Shown: one piece after another, positions 1-8,791 of the stretch
Numbering within the stretch: the stretch's first letter is position 1
How the letters are laid out: each line of letters starts with the position of its first letter
Assembly (NCBI GenBank): GCA_902547535.1
Contig: CACCOB010000002.1
Span: 124,001-188,000, forward strand
Reading direction: 5' to 3'
DNA: 64,000 bases
Origin: an uncultured Pelagibacteraceae bacterium
GTDB taxonomy: Bacteria > Pseudomonadota > Alphaproteobacteria > Pelagibacterales > Pelagibacteraceae
Program-made: the position numbers and the translations under genes
The notes under the pieces: model-generated
Database searches by the model: none
Seen by the model: only the letters and a program-made list of their open reading frames with translations
What the model was told of the DNA's origin: nothing

Positions 1-930
1 AGCTCTTTTTATGAGTTTATCAAGAAACTCATCATAGATTCCTTTTTGCAAATATAGCCTTGAACCTGCAATACAACTTTGTCCACTAGCACCAAATATA
101 CCTGCAGTAATACCGTTTATAGCATTTTCTTGATGAGCATCATCAAATACTGCAACAGGACTTTTTCCACCTAATTCTAAACTTACCTCAGATAAGTTTT
201 CTGCAGAGTTTCTAATAATATGCCTTGCAGTTTCAGGCCCTCCTGTAAAAGCAACTTTTTCAACTAAATCATGTGTCGTTAAAGCTTTACCGCATGGATC
301 TCCAAATCCTGTAATCACATTTACTACTCCTTTTGGAATACCAGTTTCTTCTATAAGTTTTGCAAATTCAAACATCACCGCAGGGGCAAGCTCAGAGGAT
401 TTAATTACAACTGTATTTCCCATAGCTAGAGCAGGAGCAAGTTTTGTTGCTGTTAAAAACATTTGGGAGTTCCATGGTACAATTGCTGCAATAACACCTA
501 TTGGTATCCTTGAAGTTATGGCTTGAATGTTTGGTTTGTCTATTGGAAGAACAGAACCTTCAACTTTATCAGCCATACCAGCGTAATAGTCATAATACTC
601 TGCGATGTAGTTTGCTTGTTTGTTCGTTTCTCTAAATAGTTTTCCAGTATCAATCGTTTCAATCTTGCCAAGTAATTCTGCATTGTCTCTAAGTTTGTTT
701 CCAATAGCTCTTAAAAATTTAGCTCTTTCTCTTGGCAATATTTTTGGCCAATCCCCTTCAAAAGCTTTCTGAGCAGCTTTAACTGCTTTATCCACATCAT
801 TGGCACTTGCCTCTGGAACAACAGCCCAAGGTTTATTGTCTTCTGGGTTTAATGTTTCAAAAGTTTTTTTAGTATCAGATTCAACCCATTCTCCTCCAAT
901 AAACATTTTATATTTTTTTAATTCAGGCAT
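1..930 (-). CDS. NAD(P)-dependent aldehyde dehydrogenase (C-terminus cut by window edge)
   Basis: The visible 310 residues are the N-terminal and central part of an aldehyde dehydrogenase, which oxidises an aldehyde to a carboxylate with NAD(P). Translation of the minus strand begins MPELKKYKMF and shows the catalytic Glu motif LELGGK (Glu about 252) and the catalytic Cys motif GQSC (Cys about 286), at the usual family spacing. Roughly the last third of a normal 470-500 residue protein lies outside the window. The start codon overlaps the end of the upstream alpha/beta hydrolase gene by 8 bp, so it is the distal gene of the five-gene operon that starts at 5149. It probably oxidises an aldehyde released by the upstream enzymes; the substrate cannot be read from the sequence. 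Confidence 0.9.
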   Translation of the reverse strand, partial: MPELKKYKMFIGGEWVESDTKKTFETLNPEDNKPWAVVPEASANDVDKAVKAAQKAFEGDWPKILPRERAKFLRAIGNKLRDNAELLGKIETIDTGKLFRETNKQANYIAEYYDYYAGMADKVEGSVLPIDKPNIQAITSRIPIGVIAAIVPWNSQMFLTATKLAPALAMGNTVVIKSSELAPAVMFEFAKLIEETGIPKGVVNVITGFGDPCGKALTTHDLVEKVAFTGGPETARHIIRNSAENLSEVSLELGGKSPVAVFDDAHQENAINGITAGIFGASGQSCIAGSRLYLQKGIYDEFLDKLIKRA

Positions 931-1696
931 TTTGTATATGGTCTTTTATTGTATTATTTACATCATCTGAGCATTCAATACTACAGAGATGTTTTCCTTT
1001 AGGAATAATTTTTACAACAGAATTTTTAATTTTTTTGCCTAAATTAATTGACATTTCTGGAGTTGATCCTATATCACCTTCACCCGTTATCACCAAAGTT
1101 TTAGTATTAATGTTTTCAAATTTTTCATTGTCTTTATGTTTCACGAATAAGGAATAGATCTTTATAAAATTATTCATATTATTGTTTTGAAGAATAGAGA
1201 AAATTTTATCTGAGATATCTGGATTTTTATTTAAAAAATCTTCTGTAAACCATCTTTTAAGAGCATCTTTAGTAAGTCTATGATCTTTTATGGTTTGTTC
1301 AAATCTATCATTTACTATTTTCTGCTCTTTATCAGATCGATTAAATATAGAGCATAAAAGTGTAAGAGAGGCCAATCTATTATTAAATCTTGTGGCAAAA
1401 TTTCTTGCAATTAATGAACCTATAGAAAAACCAACTAAGTGAACTTTGTTAAATTTTAATTCATCCATTAAGTTTATTATTTGATCCGAAAAGTCATCAA
1501 AACTTAAATCATTTTTGTTTAAAGGTGTTTTGCCATGACCTAGTATATCATAAATTAAAACAGTATTATCAAATTCATTTATTTGCGGATCCCATATAGA
1601 GTGATCAAGTCCCACGCCGTGGATAAATATGATTGGAGTTCTATCTTTTTTATTTAATATATAGAATGTGCCTTTAGAGTCTGTTGCATTGATCAT
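923..1696 (-). CDS. alpha/beta fold hydrolase
   Basis: A 257-residue alpha/beta hydrolase. The oxyanion-hole HG pair is at about residues 26-27, the nucleophile elbow GFSIGS places the catalytic Ser at about 91, and a late GKH motif supplies the likely catalytic His. It resembles the 3-oxoadipate enol-lactonase/esterase group, so an ester, lactone or C-C bond hydrolysis is likely, but the substrate is unknown. The gene follows the AA_synth-family gene after 2 bp and overlaps the aldehyde dehydrogenase gene by 8 bp. It is a paralogue of the hydrolase at 14625-15395: both share a block of the form RWFT-acidic-DF followed by KNPD. Both lie in gene sets that also hold an LLM flavin monooxygenase. 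Confidence 0.9.
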   Translation of the reverse strand: MINATDSKGTFYILNKKDRTPIIFIHGVGLDHSIWDPQINEFDNTVLIYDILGHGKTPLNKNDLSFDDFSDQIINLMDELKFNKVHLVGFSIGSLIARNFATRFNNRLASLTLLCSIFNRSDKEQKIVNDRFEQTIKDHRLTKDALKRWFTEDFLNKNPDISDKIFSILQNNNMNNFIKIYSLFVKHKDNEKFENINTKTLVITGEGDIGSTPEMSINLGKKIKNSVVKIIPKGKHLCSIECSDDVNNTIKDHIQNA

Positions 1697-1698
1697 TA

Positions 1699-2286
1699 TT
1701 ACTTTGGTTCAATGCCCATTTCCTTCATGTCTTGGTACCTATCACCTGTTCTAGCATGTGCTCTTCCAGTTGAAGCACCTCCAATTGCGATTACAATTTC
1801 GTCATCAAAAGGAGCATCATGTATTGTAAACTCATGTGTTAAATAATAAGGTCTTAAACCTGAGTCAGTTTTATGCATCATTGGGATTGAAATTTTTGAT
1901 CCGGCAGGACCCCTTGTATTCGTAAAACTTAGGTAAGAAGTACCACCGACCGCATCTCTAAATTTATTACCAAATCTCAATGTGTGAATGAAAGCAGATG
2001 CATGCTCAATTTCTCCATTTAATCCAACTACACCGGCTTTTCCATAAGCTAATATTTTATCAGGAGAACCTATTTCTTTAATTAATTCTGGTACAAGTAA
2101 ATCTCCAAGTTTTGGAGCTAGATCTAAAATTATGGGTTTTAAATCTTCTACAAAACCTTTCCCGTCCCAAGGATTTTTAAAAACTGCTGCTACAGAAACC
2201 ATTAAAACTGGATCTTTAGCTTCTTTTCCACCCTCAATAAAAGTTTTATCAACAAATTTATTAAATTTTCTTAATTCTAATTTCAT
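1699..2286 (-). CDS. amino acid synthesis (AA_synth, PF06684-like) family protein
   Basis: A 195-residue protein that I recognise as the so-called amino acid synthesis family (AA_synth), whose biochemical function is not established. Visible traits are an N-terminal MKLELRKF, a GKAGVVG segment, a conserved EHASAFIH stretch and a Gly-rich C-terminal GGASTGRAHARTGDR segment. There is no signal peptide or membrane segment. Members of this family are often encoded next to flavin-dependent monooxygenases and amidohydrolase-like genes, as here. The ATG overlaps the stop of the upstream TPP-enzyme gene (ATGA, 4 bp), indicating translational coupling. A role in a catabolic pathway together with the LLM monooxygenase is inference from context. 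Confidence 0.75.
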   Translation of the reverse strand: MKLELRKFNKFVDKTFIEGGKEAKDPVLMVSVAAVFKNPWDGKGFVEDLKPIILDLAPKLGDLLVPELIKEIGSPDKILAYGKAGVVGLNGEIEHASAFIHTLRFGNKFRDAVGGTSYLSFTNTRGPAGSKISIPMMHKTDSGLRPYYLTHEFTIHDAPFDDEIVIAIGGASTGRAHARTGDRYQDMKEMGIEPK

Positions 2287-3983
2287 TTTTTAATTCTATG
2301 TGTAAAGCTATCTCTTCTAAAACTGTATAATGCTTTTGGATCTACATCAACATCTATAACAACTGGTTTGTTTGCTTTAAGTGCACTTTTAACTGCTTGA
2401 TTTACCTCTGATAATTTTTTCACTTTAATTCCTTTTGCACCGTAAAGTTTAGCAACCTCGTCAAAAGGAGGGCTTTGAATATCTGCGCCCAAATACCTTT
2501 CACCATAAAAATCTTTTTGGTAAGCCTTTTCTGCACCCCAACTTTTATTATTCATAACTATTGTAATTGTATTTATTCCATGCTCTACGGCAGTGCTTAA
2601 TTCTGAAATAGTCATGCCAAATCCACCATCGCCCATTAAACTAACTACAGTTTTATTAGGTTTCGCAACCTTAATGCCTAAACCACAAGCAAACGAAAAA
2701 CCTACTAATCCAAAATCTAAAGGAGTAAAAAGAGAAGGAGGATTGTAATACTCTAAAGCGTCAGTAGCTTGAAGGCAAAGTGTGCCAGCATCAAGTGTAA
2801 TAGCTGAATTTTTAGGAAGAACTTTTCTTAACTCTTTGAATAGTCCATTTGGTTGTATTGGATAATTTTTGGATTTTATATTATCCCTATTTATTAAAAA
2901 CTTTGATCTTTCTAATAAAAAATTATTTGTCCATTCTTTATAACTTAAAATTTTCTTTTGTTTTTTTAAATCATTCAACATTTGATTTGCCACATTTGCA
3001 GCATCGCCATGAATACCAATACTTATAGGAAAATATCTTCCTAACATTTTTTTTTCTAGTTCAACTTGAATAATTTTAGCTTTCTTGTTTATATTATCGT
3101 AAGAATAGAAAGTAGAATTAAAACCAAGTCTTGTTCCTAATGCAATAATAAGTTCTGCTTCTTTAACCAGTCTTGAAGCAACTAAATTGCCTCTTGGCCC
3201 CATTTGTCCAGCATTTAGTTTGTGACTAAATGGTATCGCATCTCCGTGTCCAGCAGCTGTTACTATTGGAACGTTTAAAAATTCAGCAAGATCAGTTACA
3301 GATTTAAATTTTGAATTATATTTAATCCCTCCACCAGCAACAATTACAGTTTTCTTAGAATTAAGAATAAGTTTCGTAATTTTCTGAATTAAATTTTTTT
3401 TGCCTTTTAAATTACTCTCATTTTTGAAAGACTTTTTATTTACATTGATTTTAAATTTTGAAGTGTCTGAAAGTACATTTCTTGGTAGATTAATACAAAC
3501 TGGACCTCTCCTAGGTGACATTGCAAGATTGAATGCATCACTGAAAGCTTTTGGAATATGACTTGCCTTTTTTACAGTCCAAGTTTTTTTGGTTATTGGA
3601 TTAAATAGTGACTGTTGATCAAGTCCTTGAAATGCATCTTCCATTTTATCCTTGGTAGAATATAAACCTGCAATAGATACAACAGGCGAAAATGCTGCTT
3701 TTGCTTGAGCAATACCTGTAACTAGATTAGTTGCTCCTGGGCCATTTTGTCCAGCAATAATAACACCAGGTTGATTAGAAGCCCTCGCATAACCATCGGC
3801 CATGTGAGTTCCTGTTCTTTCATCTCTTACGCCTATAAATTTAATTTTTTTTTCATGATACAGCGCATCAAACATTTCCATTGTGGCAGAGCCAATTAAA
3901 CCAAAGACGTGTTTAACTTTTTCCTTTTTTAGGGATTTCACTGCCGCTTGACCACCGGTCAAGGTATTCTTGGACTTAATCAC
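2283..3983 (-). CDS. thiamine pyrophosphate-dependent enzyme, acetolactate synthase-like
   Basis: A 566-residue ThDP enzyme with the acetolactate synthase/oxalyl-CoA decarboxylase fold. The N-terminal pyrimidine-binding domain has the cofactor-activating Glu at about 55 (VRDERTG followed by ADGYARAS), a central domain follows, and the C-terminal domain carries the ThDP/Mg motif beginning GDGGFGM and ending MNN around residues 450-482. The start codon is GTG and overlaps the stop of the LLM gene (GTGA). The segment FGLIGSATMEMF is reminiscent of sulfoacetaldehyde acetyltransferase, but no taurine or sulfoacetate genes are nearby, so I do not assign that function. It may ligate or cleave a 2-oxo acid or acyl-CoA in this operon. 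Confidence 0.85.
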   Translation of the reverse strand: MIKSKNTLTGGQAAVKSLKKEKVKHVFGLIGSATMEMFDALYHEKKIKFIGVRDERTGTHMADGYARASNQPGVIIAGQNGPGATNLVTGIAQAKAAFSPVVSIAGLYSTKDKMEDAFQGLDQQSLFNPITKKTWTVKKASHIPKAFSDAFNLAMSPRRGPVCINLPRNVLSDTSKFKINVNKKSFKNESNLKGKKNLIQKITKLILNSKKTVIVAGGGIKYNSKFKSVTDLAEFLNVPIVTAAGHGDAIPFSHKLNAGQMGPRGNLVASRLVKEAELIIALGTRLGFNSTFYSYDNINKKAKIIQVELEKKMLGRYFPISIGIHGDAANVANQMLNDLKKQKKILSYKEWTNNFLLERSKFLINRDNIKSKNYPIQPNGLFKELRKVLPKNSAITLDAGTLCLQATDALEYYNPPSLFTPLDFGLVGFSFACGLGIKVAKPNKTVVSLMGDGGFGMTISELSTAVEHGINTITIVMNNKSWGAEKAYQKDFYGERYLGADIQSPPFDEVAKLYGAKGIKVKKLSEVNQAVKSALKANKPVVIDVDVDPKALYSFRRDSFTHRIKK

Positions 3984-5149
3984 GATACTTTTTTAACTTC
4001 AGTATCTAGATCATCTTTAAAGTTAGGCATTACTTTTTCAGTGAATAATTTAATACTTTTCATACAATCTTCATGTTTAACACCTGGAAAGTTAGACCAG
4101 ACTTGAAGATTTTGAAGATTTAGCTCTGATTGAAGTTCTTTTATCTTATCTGTTACGTATTCAGGAGTACCAAATAACATATTTCTCTTGTGTAAAAACT
4201 CATAGTTAAGAAGATCTAATTTTCCTTCTGTTTGTGGGAGTTCTTCACCTGGATCCATATGATTTCCTAGACCTCTCCAGTGACAAACCCATCTCATGTA
4301 ATTTACCATATGTTCGCCAGCTTTCTCTTTAGCTTCTTCCATTGTATCTGCAACAAACATATCTCTAACAAGAGTTACTCCCTCTCCCAAAGGAACATTT
4401 TTTTTAGCAACTTCTGATCTTTTATTTTTGTATGCTTCAAATCTTATTTTGAGTGCTTTTACAGTAGGTATCCACATAATTACATTAATATTATTTTCTG
4501 CAGCCCACTCAATAGATCTTATACCATCAACAACTTGATGTATTGGAGGATGTGGATTTTGATATGGCTTAGGCAGAACACTAATTTTTTTCATAGTGCT
4601 ATCTTCCATATTCATAAATTCTTCACTAGGTGGACTCATATCGTGTTGCCACACATAGTTAGGTGATGGATAAGTATAAAATTCTCCTTCGTGATTAAAA
4701 AATTTTTCTGACCAAGCTTTTTTTAAAATTTCTAATGTCTCAGCAAATAATCTAAAGTTTTTTGCCTGATCTTTTAAATCTGCTTCTTTATTTAAATTTA
4801 TTGCTTCTCGACCATAAACTCCTCTGGCAACCCCAACTTCTACTCTTCCTTTAGAAAGTTGATCAAGTGTAGCGATATCTTCTGCCAATCTAATTGGGTT
4901 ATGAAAAGTAATTACATTTGCAGCTTGTCCTATTCTTATATTTTTTGTTCTTGCCGCAGCATCTGCTCCTAACATTAAGGGATTAGTACAAGACTCCATT
5001 CCCTCATGATTAAAGTGATGTTCTGTAAACCATATTGAATTCCAATTATTTTGATCACAAAATTCTGTGATTTCTTTAGTCTCATCTAATAGCTGGTGAT
5101 ATGGTTTGTGAGTCCAATTTGTGGTATTACAAAAATAACCAAACTTCAT
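3980..5149 (-). CDS. LLM class flavin-dependent monooxygenase
   Basis: A 389-residue member of the bacterial luciferase-like superfamily, (beta/alpha)8 enzymes that use reduced FMN and O2 supplied by a separate reductase. The family signature FTEHHF is near residue 42, and RIGQAANVITFHNP and GRVEVGVARGVYGRE are the typical strand/loop motifs. The C-terminal half contains a Trp-rich insert (MRWVCHWRG). It is the first gene of a five-gene minus-strand operon and has the strongest ribosome-binding site in the region (AGGAGGC, 6 bp or so before the ATG). No flavin reductase is encoded nearby, so reduced flavin must come from elsewhere. A ring- or C-N-cleaving oxidation is plausible; the substrate is unknown. 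Confidence 0.88.
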   Translation of the reverse strand: MKFGYFCNTTNWTHKPYHQLLDETKEITEFCDQNNWNSIWFTEHHFNHEGMESCTNPLMLGADAAARTKNIRIGQAANVITFHNPIRLAEDIATLDQLSKGRVEVGVARGVYGREAINLNKEADLKDQAKNFRLFAETLEILKKAWSEKFFNHEGEFYTYPSPNYVWQHDMSPPSEEFMNMEDSTMKKISVLPKPYQNPHPPIHQVVDGIRSIEWAAENNINVIMWIPTVKALKIRFEAYKNKRSEVAKKNVPLGEGVTLVRDMFVADTMEEAKEKAGEHMVNYMRWVCHWRGLGNHMDPGEELPQTEGKLDLLNYEFLHKRNMLFGTPEYVTDKIKELQSELNLQNLQVWSNFPGVKHEDCMKSIKLFTEKVMPNFKDDLDTEVKKVS

Positions 5150-5153
5150 TAAA

Positions 5154-5161
5154 GCCTCCTT
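5154..5161 (-). promoter_or_regulatory. strong Shine-Dalgarno of the LLM operon
   Basis: On the minus strand the sequence AAAGGAGGC lies just before the ATG at 5149-5147. It is a near-perfect match to the anti-Shine-Dalgarno and stands out because most genes in this window have weak or no recognisable ribosome-binding site. It supports the chosen start and suggests that 5150-5250 holds the operon promoter. Confidence 0.75.
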
Positions 5162-5250
5162 TAAAAATAAATTTAAAGACGACCGATCCCACTTTCGTAT
5201 AAGATTTTACGACGAGTTATGTATCGCTTTATATGACAATATTATTATTC

Positions 5251-6222
5251 TTATCTTTGATATTCAACGAATTTTTTTAAAGACTTATTTAGAAATTTAT
5301 CATATCTAATGCCATCGTTACTAAATCTTTGCTTATTTAAAAAGGAAAGATTCATTTTAAAGTCATAAGAGGGCTCAAAAAAGAAAGGAACAGAGAGCCT
5401 TTTTTGCTTATTCCACAATACCCTATGATTTGTTGCTTTAAACTTGCCATTGCTTAAATATTCTAGCGCTCTACCTGTATTCACTACCAAGGCATTTTTA
5501 TTGAAAGGAACATCATGCCATTTTTTTGTTTTCCGGTTTTGAACTTGAAGACCACCTTTTTTATTTTGATATAAAACTGTGAAAATACCACTATCAACAT
5601 GTGTTTCACATCCAAGTGCGACCCCATCTTGTTTTGATATTTCAACTGGTTTAGATTGATTTGGGTAATAATTAAATCTTAAAGTACTAAGTGTTTTTAA
5701 TCTCGAAAAGGCTTTTTTAGATAAATTGGGGTCTTTTTTATAAAGTTTTATAATACTTTTAAAAAGAGTTTCGCTTAAATTAAATAAATTTTCAAAATAA
5801 TCTGCTAGTTTTGCAATAGATTGCTTATTAAATGATCTCTCTAAACTCAAAGACTCGATGTATTGATTTCTAGTTTTTTTTGAAAAATCCTTTGTTACTT
5901 TTAAGTCACCTAAGTCTAATCCTTCTTTTCCATTTACATCATTTGGAAAATATCCTCGATAAATATTTTTACTCTTTTTATTCCATTTTTTTGGGGCTAA
6001 TTTAAATTTAATATTTTTATTTGATCTAAAAAATTTTTCTCCGATTTTGCATACTTTATTTATTTTTTTTAATTTTATTCCATGACCGACTATTTGAAAA
6101 AAACCAACCTCAACACAAGCTTTTTCAATTTCCCTTGTAATTTTTAATGTTGCTTTTGAATTGAAGTTATTTTTTAGAATAGGATTTATATTTATTGTTG
6201 GAATATAATTTTTTCTTATCAT
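5251..6222 (-). CDS. isopenicillin-N-synthase-like 2-oxoglutarate/Fe(II) oxygenase
   Basis: A 323-residue non-haem iron oxygenase of the IPNS/gibberellin-oxidase-like group. The N-terminal DIOX_N-like region contains the GFFQIVGHGI motif (about 40-49). The iron ligands are visible as H208-x-D210 and H266, and the RLS motif with R275 and S277 is the usual 2-oxoglutarate-binding pair. It probably hydroxylates or demethylates a small molecule. The gene overlaps the upstream DMT transporter gene by 4 bp and is the last gene of the minus-strand run that starts at 11686. The protein is very Lys-rich, as is common in AT-rich genomes. Substrate not assignable. Confidence 0.85.
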   Translation of the reverse strand: MIRKNYIPTININPILKNNFNSKATLKITREIEKACVEVGFFQIVGHGIKLKKINKVCKIGEKFFRSNKNIKFKLAPKKWNKKSKNIYRGYFPNDVNGKEGLDLGDLKVTKDFSKKTRNQYIESLSLERSFNKQSIAKLADYFENLFNLSETLFKSIIKLYKKDPNLSKKAFSRLKTLSTLRFNYYPNQSKPVEISKQDGVALGCETHVDSGIFTVLYQNKKGGLQVQNRKTKKWHDVPFNKNALVVNTGRALEYLSNGKFKATNHRVLWNKQKRLSVPFFFEPSYDFKMNLSFLNKQRFSNDGIRYDKFLNKSLKKFVEYQR

Positions 6223-7169
6223 CTATTCGCTGGTGTATCTGTAGCAATCATTTGTCCTCGGACTTTTTCTCTAAAATAAATATACACGCCAGCACCAATA
6301 ATTATTAATGCACCTAGAAAAGTTCTTGGCACTGGTATTGTTTCAAATAATATATAACCAGCTACCATTGCAAACACTATGTATGAATACTCAAATAATG
6401 AAACAACCGATGGTGAGGCAATACTATAAGCAGTAAATACACAAAAAAATGAAATCGAAGCAACTATTCCCATTATTAAAACATAAGGCCAAGCATCAGA
6501 TGGATTTGTAAACCATTCTCTAACAATAAATTGCAAAGTTGGATCTGTAAAAGTGTTAAATTTTCCATCGCCGCTAACAAAAAATATTACCAAACTTGCA
6601 AATAATGCAAAAATATAAAGCCAAGTCATTTGGGTATAAATACTATCTTTATCAGATGTATATTTTGTTATTGTCATCGAGATTGAATAGCAAAGGGCAC
6701 ATGCTACAGGTGCTAATTTAAAGAAATTAAAATCATCTAAAGATGGATTTAAAACAATCAATACTCCAATAAATCCAACTACAATTGCACTCCATCTTCT
6801 AATTCCAATTTTTTCTTTTAAGAAAAATTTTGCAAACATAGACATAAAGAACGGGCAGGAGAAAAATAGTGCGCTTGTCATAGCAAGTGTCATAAAAGTC
6901 AGTGAAATATAAAAAAAACTAAAACCAAAGAAAAAACATACAACTCTTATTAGTGTTAATAATGGGTAATGAGTTTTTAAAGATATTGTTTTTTTTGTTA
7001 TTAAAACAAAGGATAGCAAAAATACTGATTGTATAAGGGTTCTTCCAAAATAAAGCTCGAATAAAGCAATATCCTCAAAAATAAATTTAATTAAAGAGTC
7101 TTGTATTGAAAAAAAAGCCATACCAGTCATTATAAAAAAAATACCTCTGGTATTTTGGTTTGTGTCCAT
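6219..7169 (-). CDS. EamA/DMT superfamily transporter
   Basis: A 316-residue integral membrane protein with about ten hydrophobic segments in two EamA repeats, the pattern of drug/metabolite transporters such as RhaT, RarD and YdcZ relatives. The first repeat holds the typical ALFFSCPFFMSMFAKFFLKE segment and the second repeat ends near ALIIIGAGVYIYFRE. It is one of four DMT proteins in this window. The stop codon overlaps the start of the IPNS-like oxygenase gene, and the GMC oxidoreductase gene lies 35 bp upstream. It may export or import a substrate of the neighbouring oxidative enzymes; the direction and solute are unknown. Confidence 0.88.
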   Translation of the reverse strand: MDTNQNTRGIFFIMTGMAFFSIQDSLIKFIFEDIALFELYFGRTLIQSVFLLSFVLITKKTISLKTHYPLLTLIRVVCFFFGFSFFYISLTFMTLAMTSALFFSCPFFMSMFAKFFLKEKIGIRRWSAIVVGFIGVLIVLNPSLDDFNFFKLAPVACALCYSISMTITKYTSDKDSIYTQMTWLYIFALFASLVIFFVSGDGKFNTFTDPTLQFIVREWFTNPSDAWPYVLIMGIVASISFFCVFTAYSIASPSVVSLFEYSYIVFAMVAGYILFETIPVPRTFLGALIIIGAGVYIYFREKVRGQMIATDTPANR

Positions 7170-7204
7170 GAGACACCTATATCAAATCAGTGCTGATAAT
7201 AATA

Positions 7205-8791
7205 TTAATTATTTAAAATTGCCTCTGAGCCTTTTTCGGCAATCATAAGTGTAGGAGCATTTAGGTTTGCACTTGGTATTTCAGGTATCACTGATGCATC
7301 AATCACTCTTAAATTTCCAATTCCATTTACCTTCAAATCCTGGTCTACCACTGCCATATCATCAACTCCCATTTTGCATGTTCCACAAGGATGATATGCA
7401 GTGTCTGCTTTCGATCTAATATATTCATTTAATTCATCATCTGATTGTGCATCAAAACCTGGCCCAACTTCATCACCAGCGTGCTCTACTAAAGCTGGCT
7501 GTGATAGAATTTTTCTTGCAACATGAATACATTCTCTTGTTTGTTTAAGATCTTCTTCTTCTTTTAAATAGTTAAATAAAATTTTAGGATAATCGTATGG
7601 GTCTGAGGAATTAAGTGTTATTTCACCTCTACTTTTTGGATGATTTGGACTTGCATGTAATTGATAACCATGTGTATCAGGTTCTTCCAGGCCATGATTT
7701 ATCACAAACGACGGGAAAAAATGAAATTGAATGTTAGCAACTTTTCTTTCAGGCGAGGATTTTGCAAAACCACCAGCCTCTAAAAATGATTTTGAGCAGG
7801 GTCCAGATTTAAACATAAACCATTGCATACCTGCTAAAATTTTAGGTATTAATTTTGTGTATGTGTAAAGTGTATTAGGAGTTTTACATTTTTGTTGTAT
7901 ATAAGTTTCAAGATGATCTTGTAAATTTTTTCCAACACCCTTTGAGTGATGAATAACTTCAATACCATTATCTCTAAGATGGTTTTCGTCGCCTATACCA
8001 GATAACATTAATAATTGTGGAGAATTTATAGATCCTCCACTCAAAATGACTTCCTTATTTGCATAAATCTTTTCAACCTTGTTATTTATTTTTACTTGAA
8101 GACCAACTGCTTTTTTTCCCTCAAATATTATCTTTTCTACAAATGAGTTTTTTAAAATATTTAAATTTTTTCTATTTTTAACAGGGTTTAAATAATACTT
8201 GGCAACTCCAGCTCTCTCGCCTTGATGCATTGTAGTATCAAACATGCCAAAACCTTCTTGTTCCTCACCATTCATGTCTATATTTGTTTTGTGACCTGCT
8301 TCAGCTGCAGCATCAACAAATGCTTTAAATAATGGATTTGAATTTTTAGATAAATTTACTGGAAGTGGTCCCAATGAACCTCTATATTGATTTTCACCTT
8401 CAGACCAAGTTTCAATCTTCTTAAAATAAGGAAGAACTTTATCATAGGACCAATTATCCAACCCAAAATTTTCCCATCTAGTATAGTCATCTCTATTTCC
8501 TCTTACAAAGACCATTCCATTATGAGATGAGCATCCTCCAATCATCTTTCCTCTAGGGCAAAAAACACGTCTATTGTTCAAATATGGCTCAGGTTCTGAA
8601 TAATATTTCCAATTATATTTGGGGTCATGCATTGTATATAGAAGAGCTAATGGCATTTTAACCTTCCAAATATCACTAGATCCACCTGCCTCAAATATAG
8701 CTACAGAATTTTTAGCATTCTCAGATAATCTGTTAGCTACTACACATCCAGCTGAACCAGCACCAACTATTAGATAATCAAAAGCTTGCAT
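7205..8791 (-). CDS. GMC family FAD oxidoreductase (choline dehydrogenase-like)
   Basis: A 528-residue glucose-methanol-choline oxidoreductase. The N-terminal dinucleotide-binding motif VGAGSAGC (about 8-15) binds FAD, followed by the GMC signature PRGKMIGGCSSHNGM and the second signature SGGSINSPQLLMLSGIG. The C-terminal region has YHPCGTCKMG, which carries the active-site His, and a conserved final segment SANLNAPTLMIAEKGSE. It oxidises an alcohol to an aldehyde or acid. It resembles choline dehydrogenase in length, but no betaine aldehyde dehydrogenase or BetI regulator adjoins it. It starts immediately after the stop of the TauD-type gene with no gap, so the two are co-transcribed and may act in sequence. 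Confidence 0.9.
   Translation of the reverse strand: MQAFDYLIVGAGSAGCVVANRLSENAKNSVAIFEAGGSSDIWKVKMPLALLYTMHDPKYNWKYYSEPEPYLNNRRVFCPRGKMIGGCSSHNGMVFVRGNRDDYTRWENFGLDNWSYDKVLPYFKKIETWSEGENQYRGSLGPLPVNLSKNSNPLFKAFVDAAAEAGHKTNIDMNGEEQEGFGMFDTTMHQGERAGVAKYYLNPVKNRKNLNILKNSFVEKIIFEGKKAVGLQVKINNKVEKIYANKEVILSGGSINSPQLLMLSGIGDENHLRDNGIEVIHHSKGVGKNLQDHLETYIQQKCKTPNTLYTYTKLIPKILAGMQWFMFKSGPCSKSFLEAGGFAKSSPERKVANIQFHFFPSFVINHGLEEPDTHGYQLHASPNHPKSRGEITLNSSDPYDYPKILFNYLKEEEDLKQTRECIHVARKILSQPALVEHAGDEVGPGFDAQSDDELNEYIRSKADTAYHPCGTCKMGVDDMAVVDQDLKVNGIGNLRVIDASVIPEIPSANLNAPTLMIAEKGSEAILNN

Noticed and set aside
2283..3983. Sulfoacetaldehyde acetyltransferase (xsc)
   Set aside because: FGLIGSATM is reminiscent of Xsc, but no taurine, sulfoacetate, phosphotransacetylase or sulfite export genes are nearby, and similarity within this superfamily is broad.
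7205..8791. Choline dehydrogenase betA
   Set aside because: The GMC family is certain, but neither a betaine aldehyde dehydrogenase nor BetI lies beside it, and many GMC enzymes act on other alcohols.
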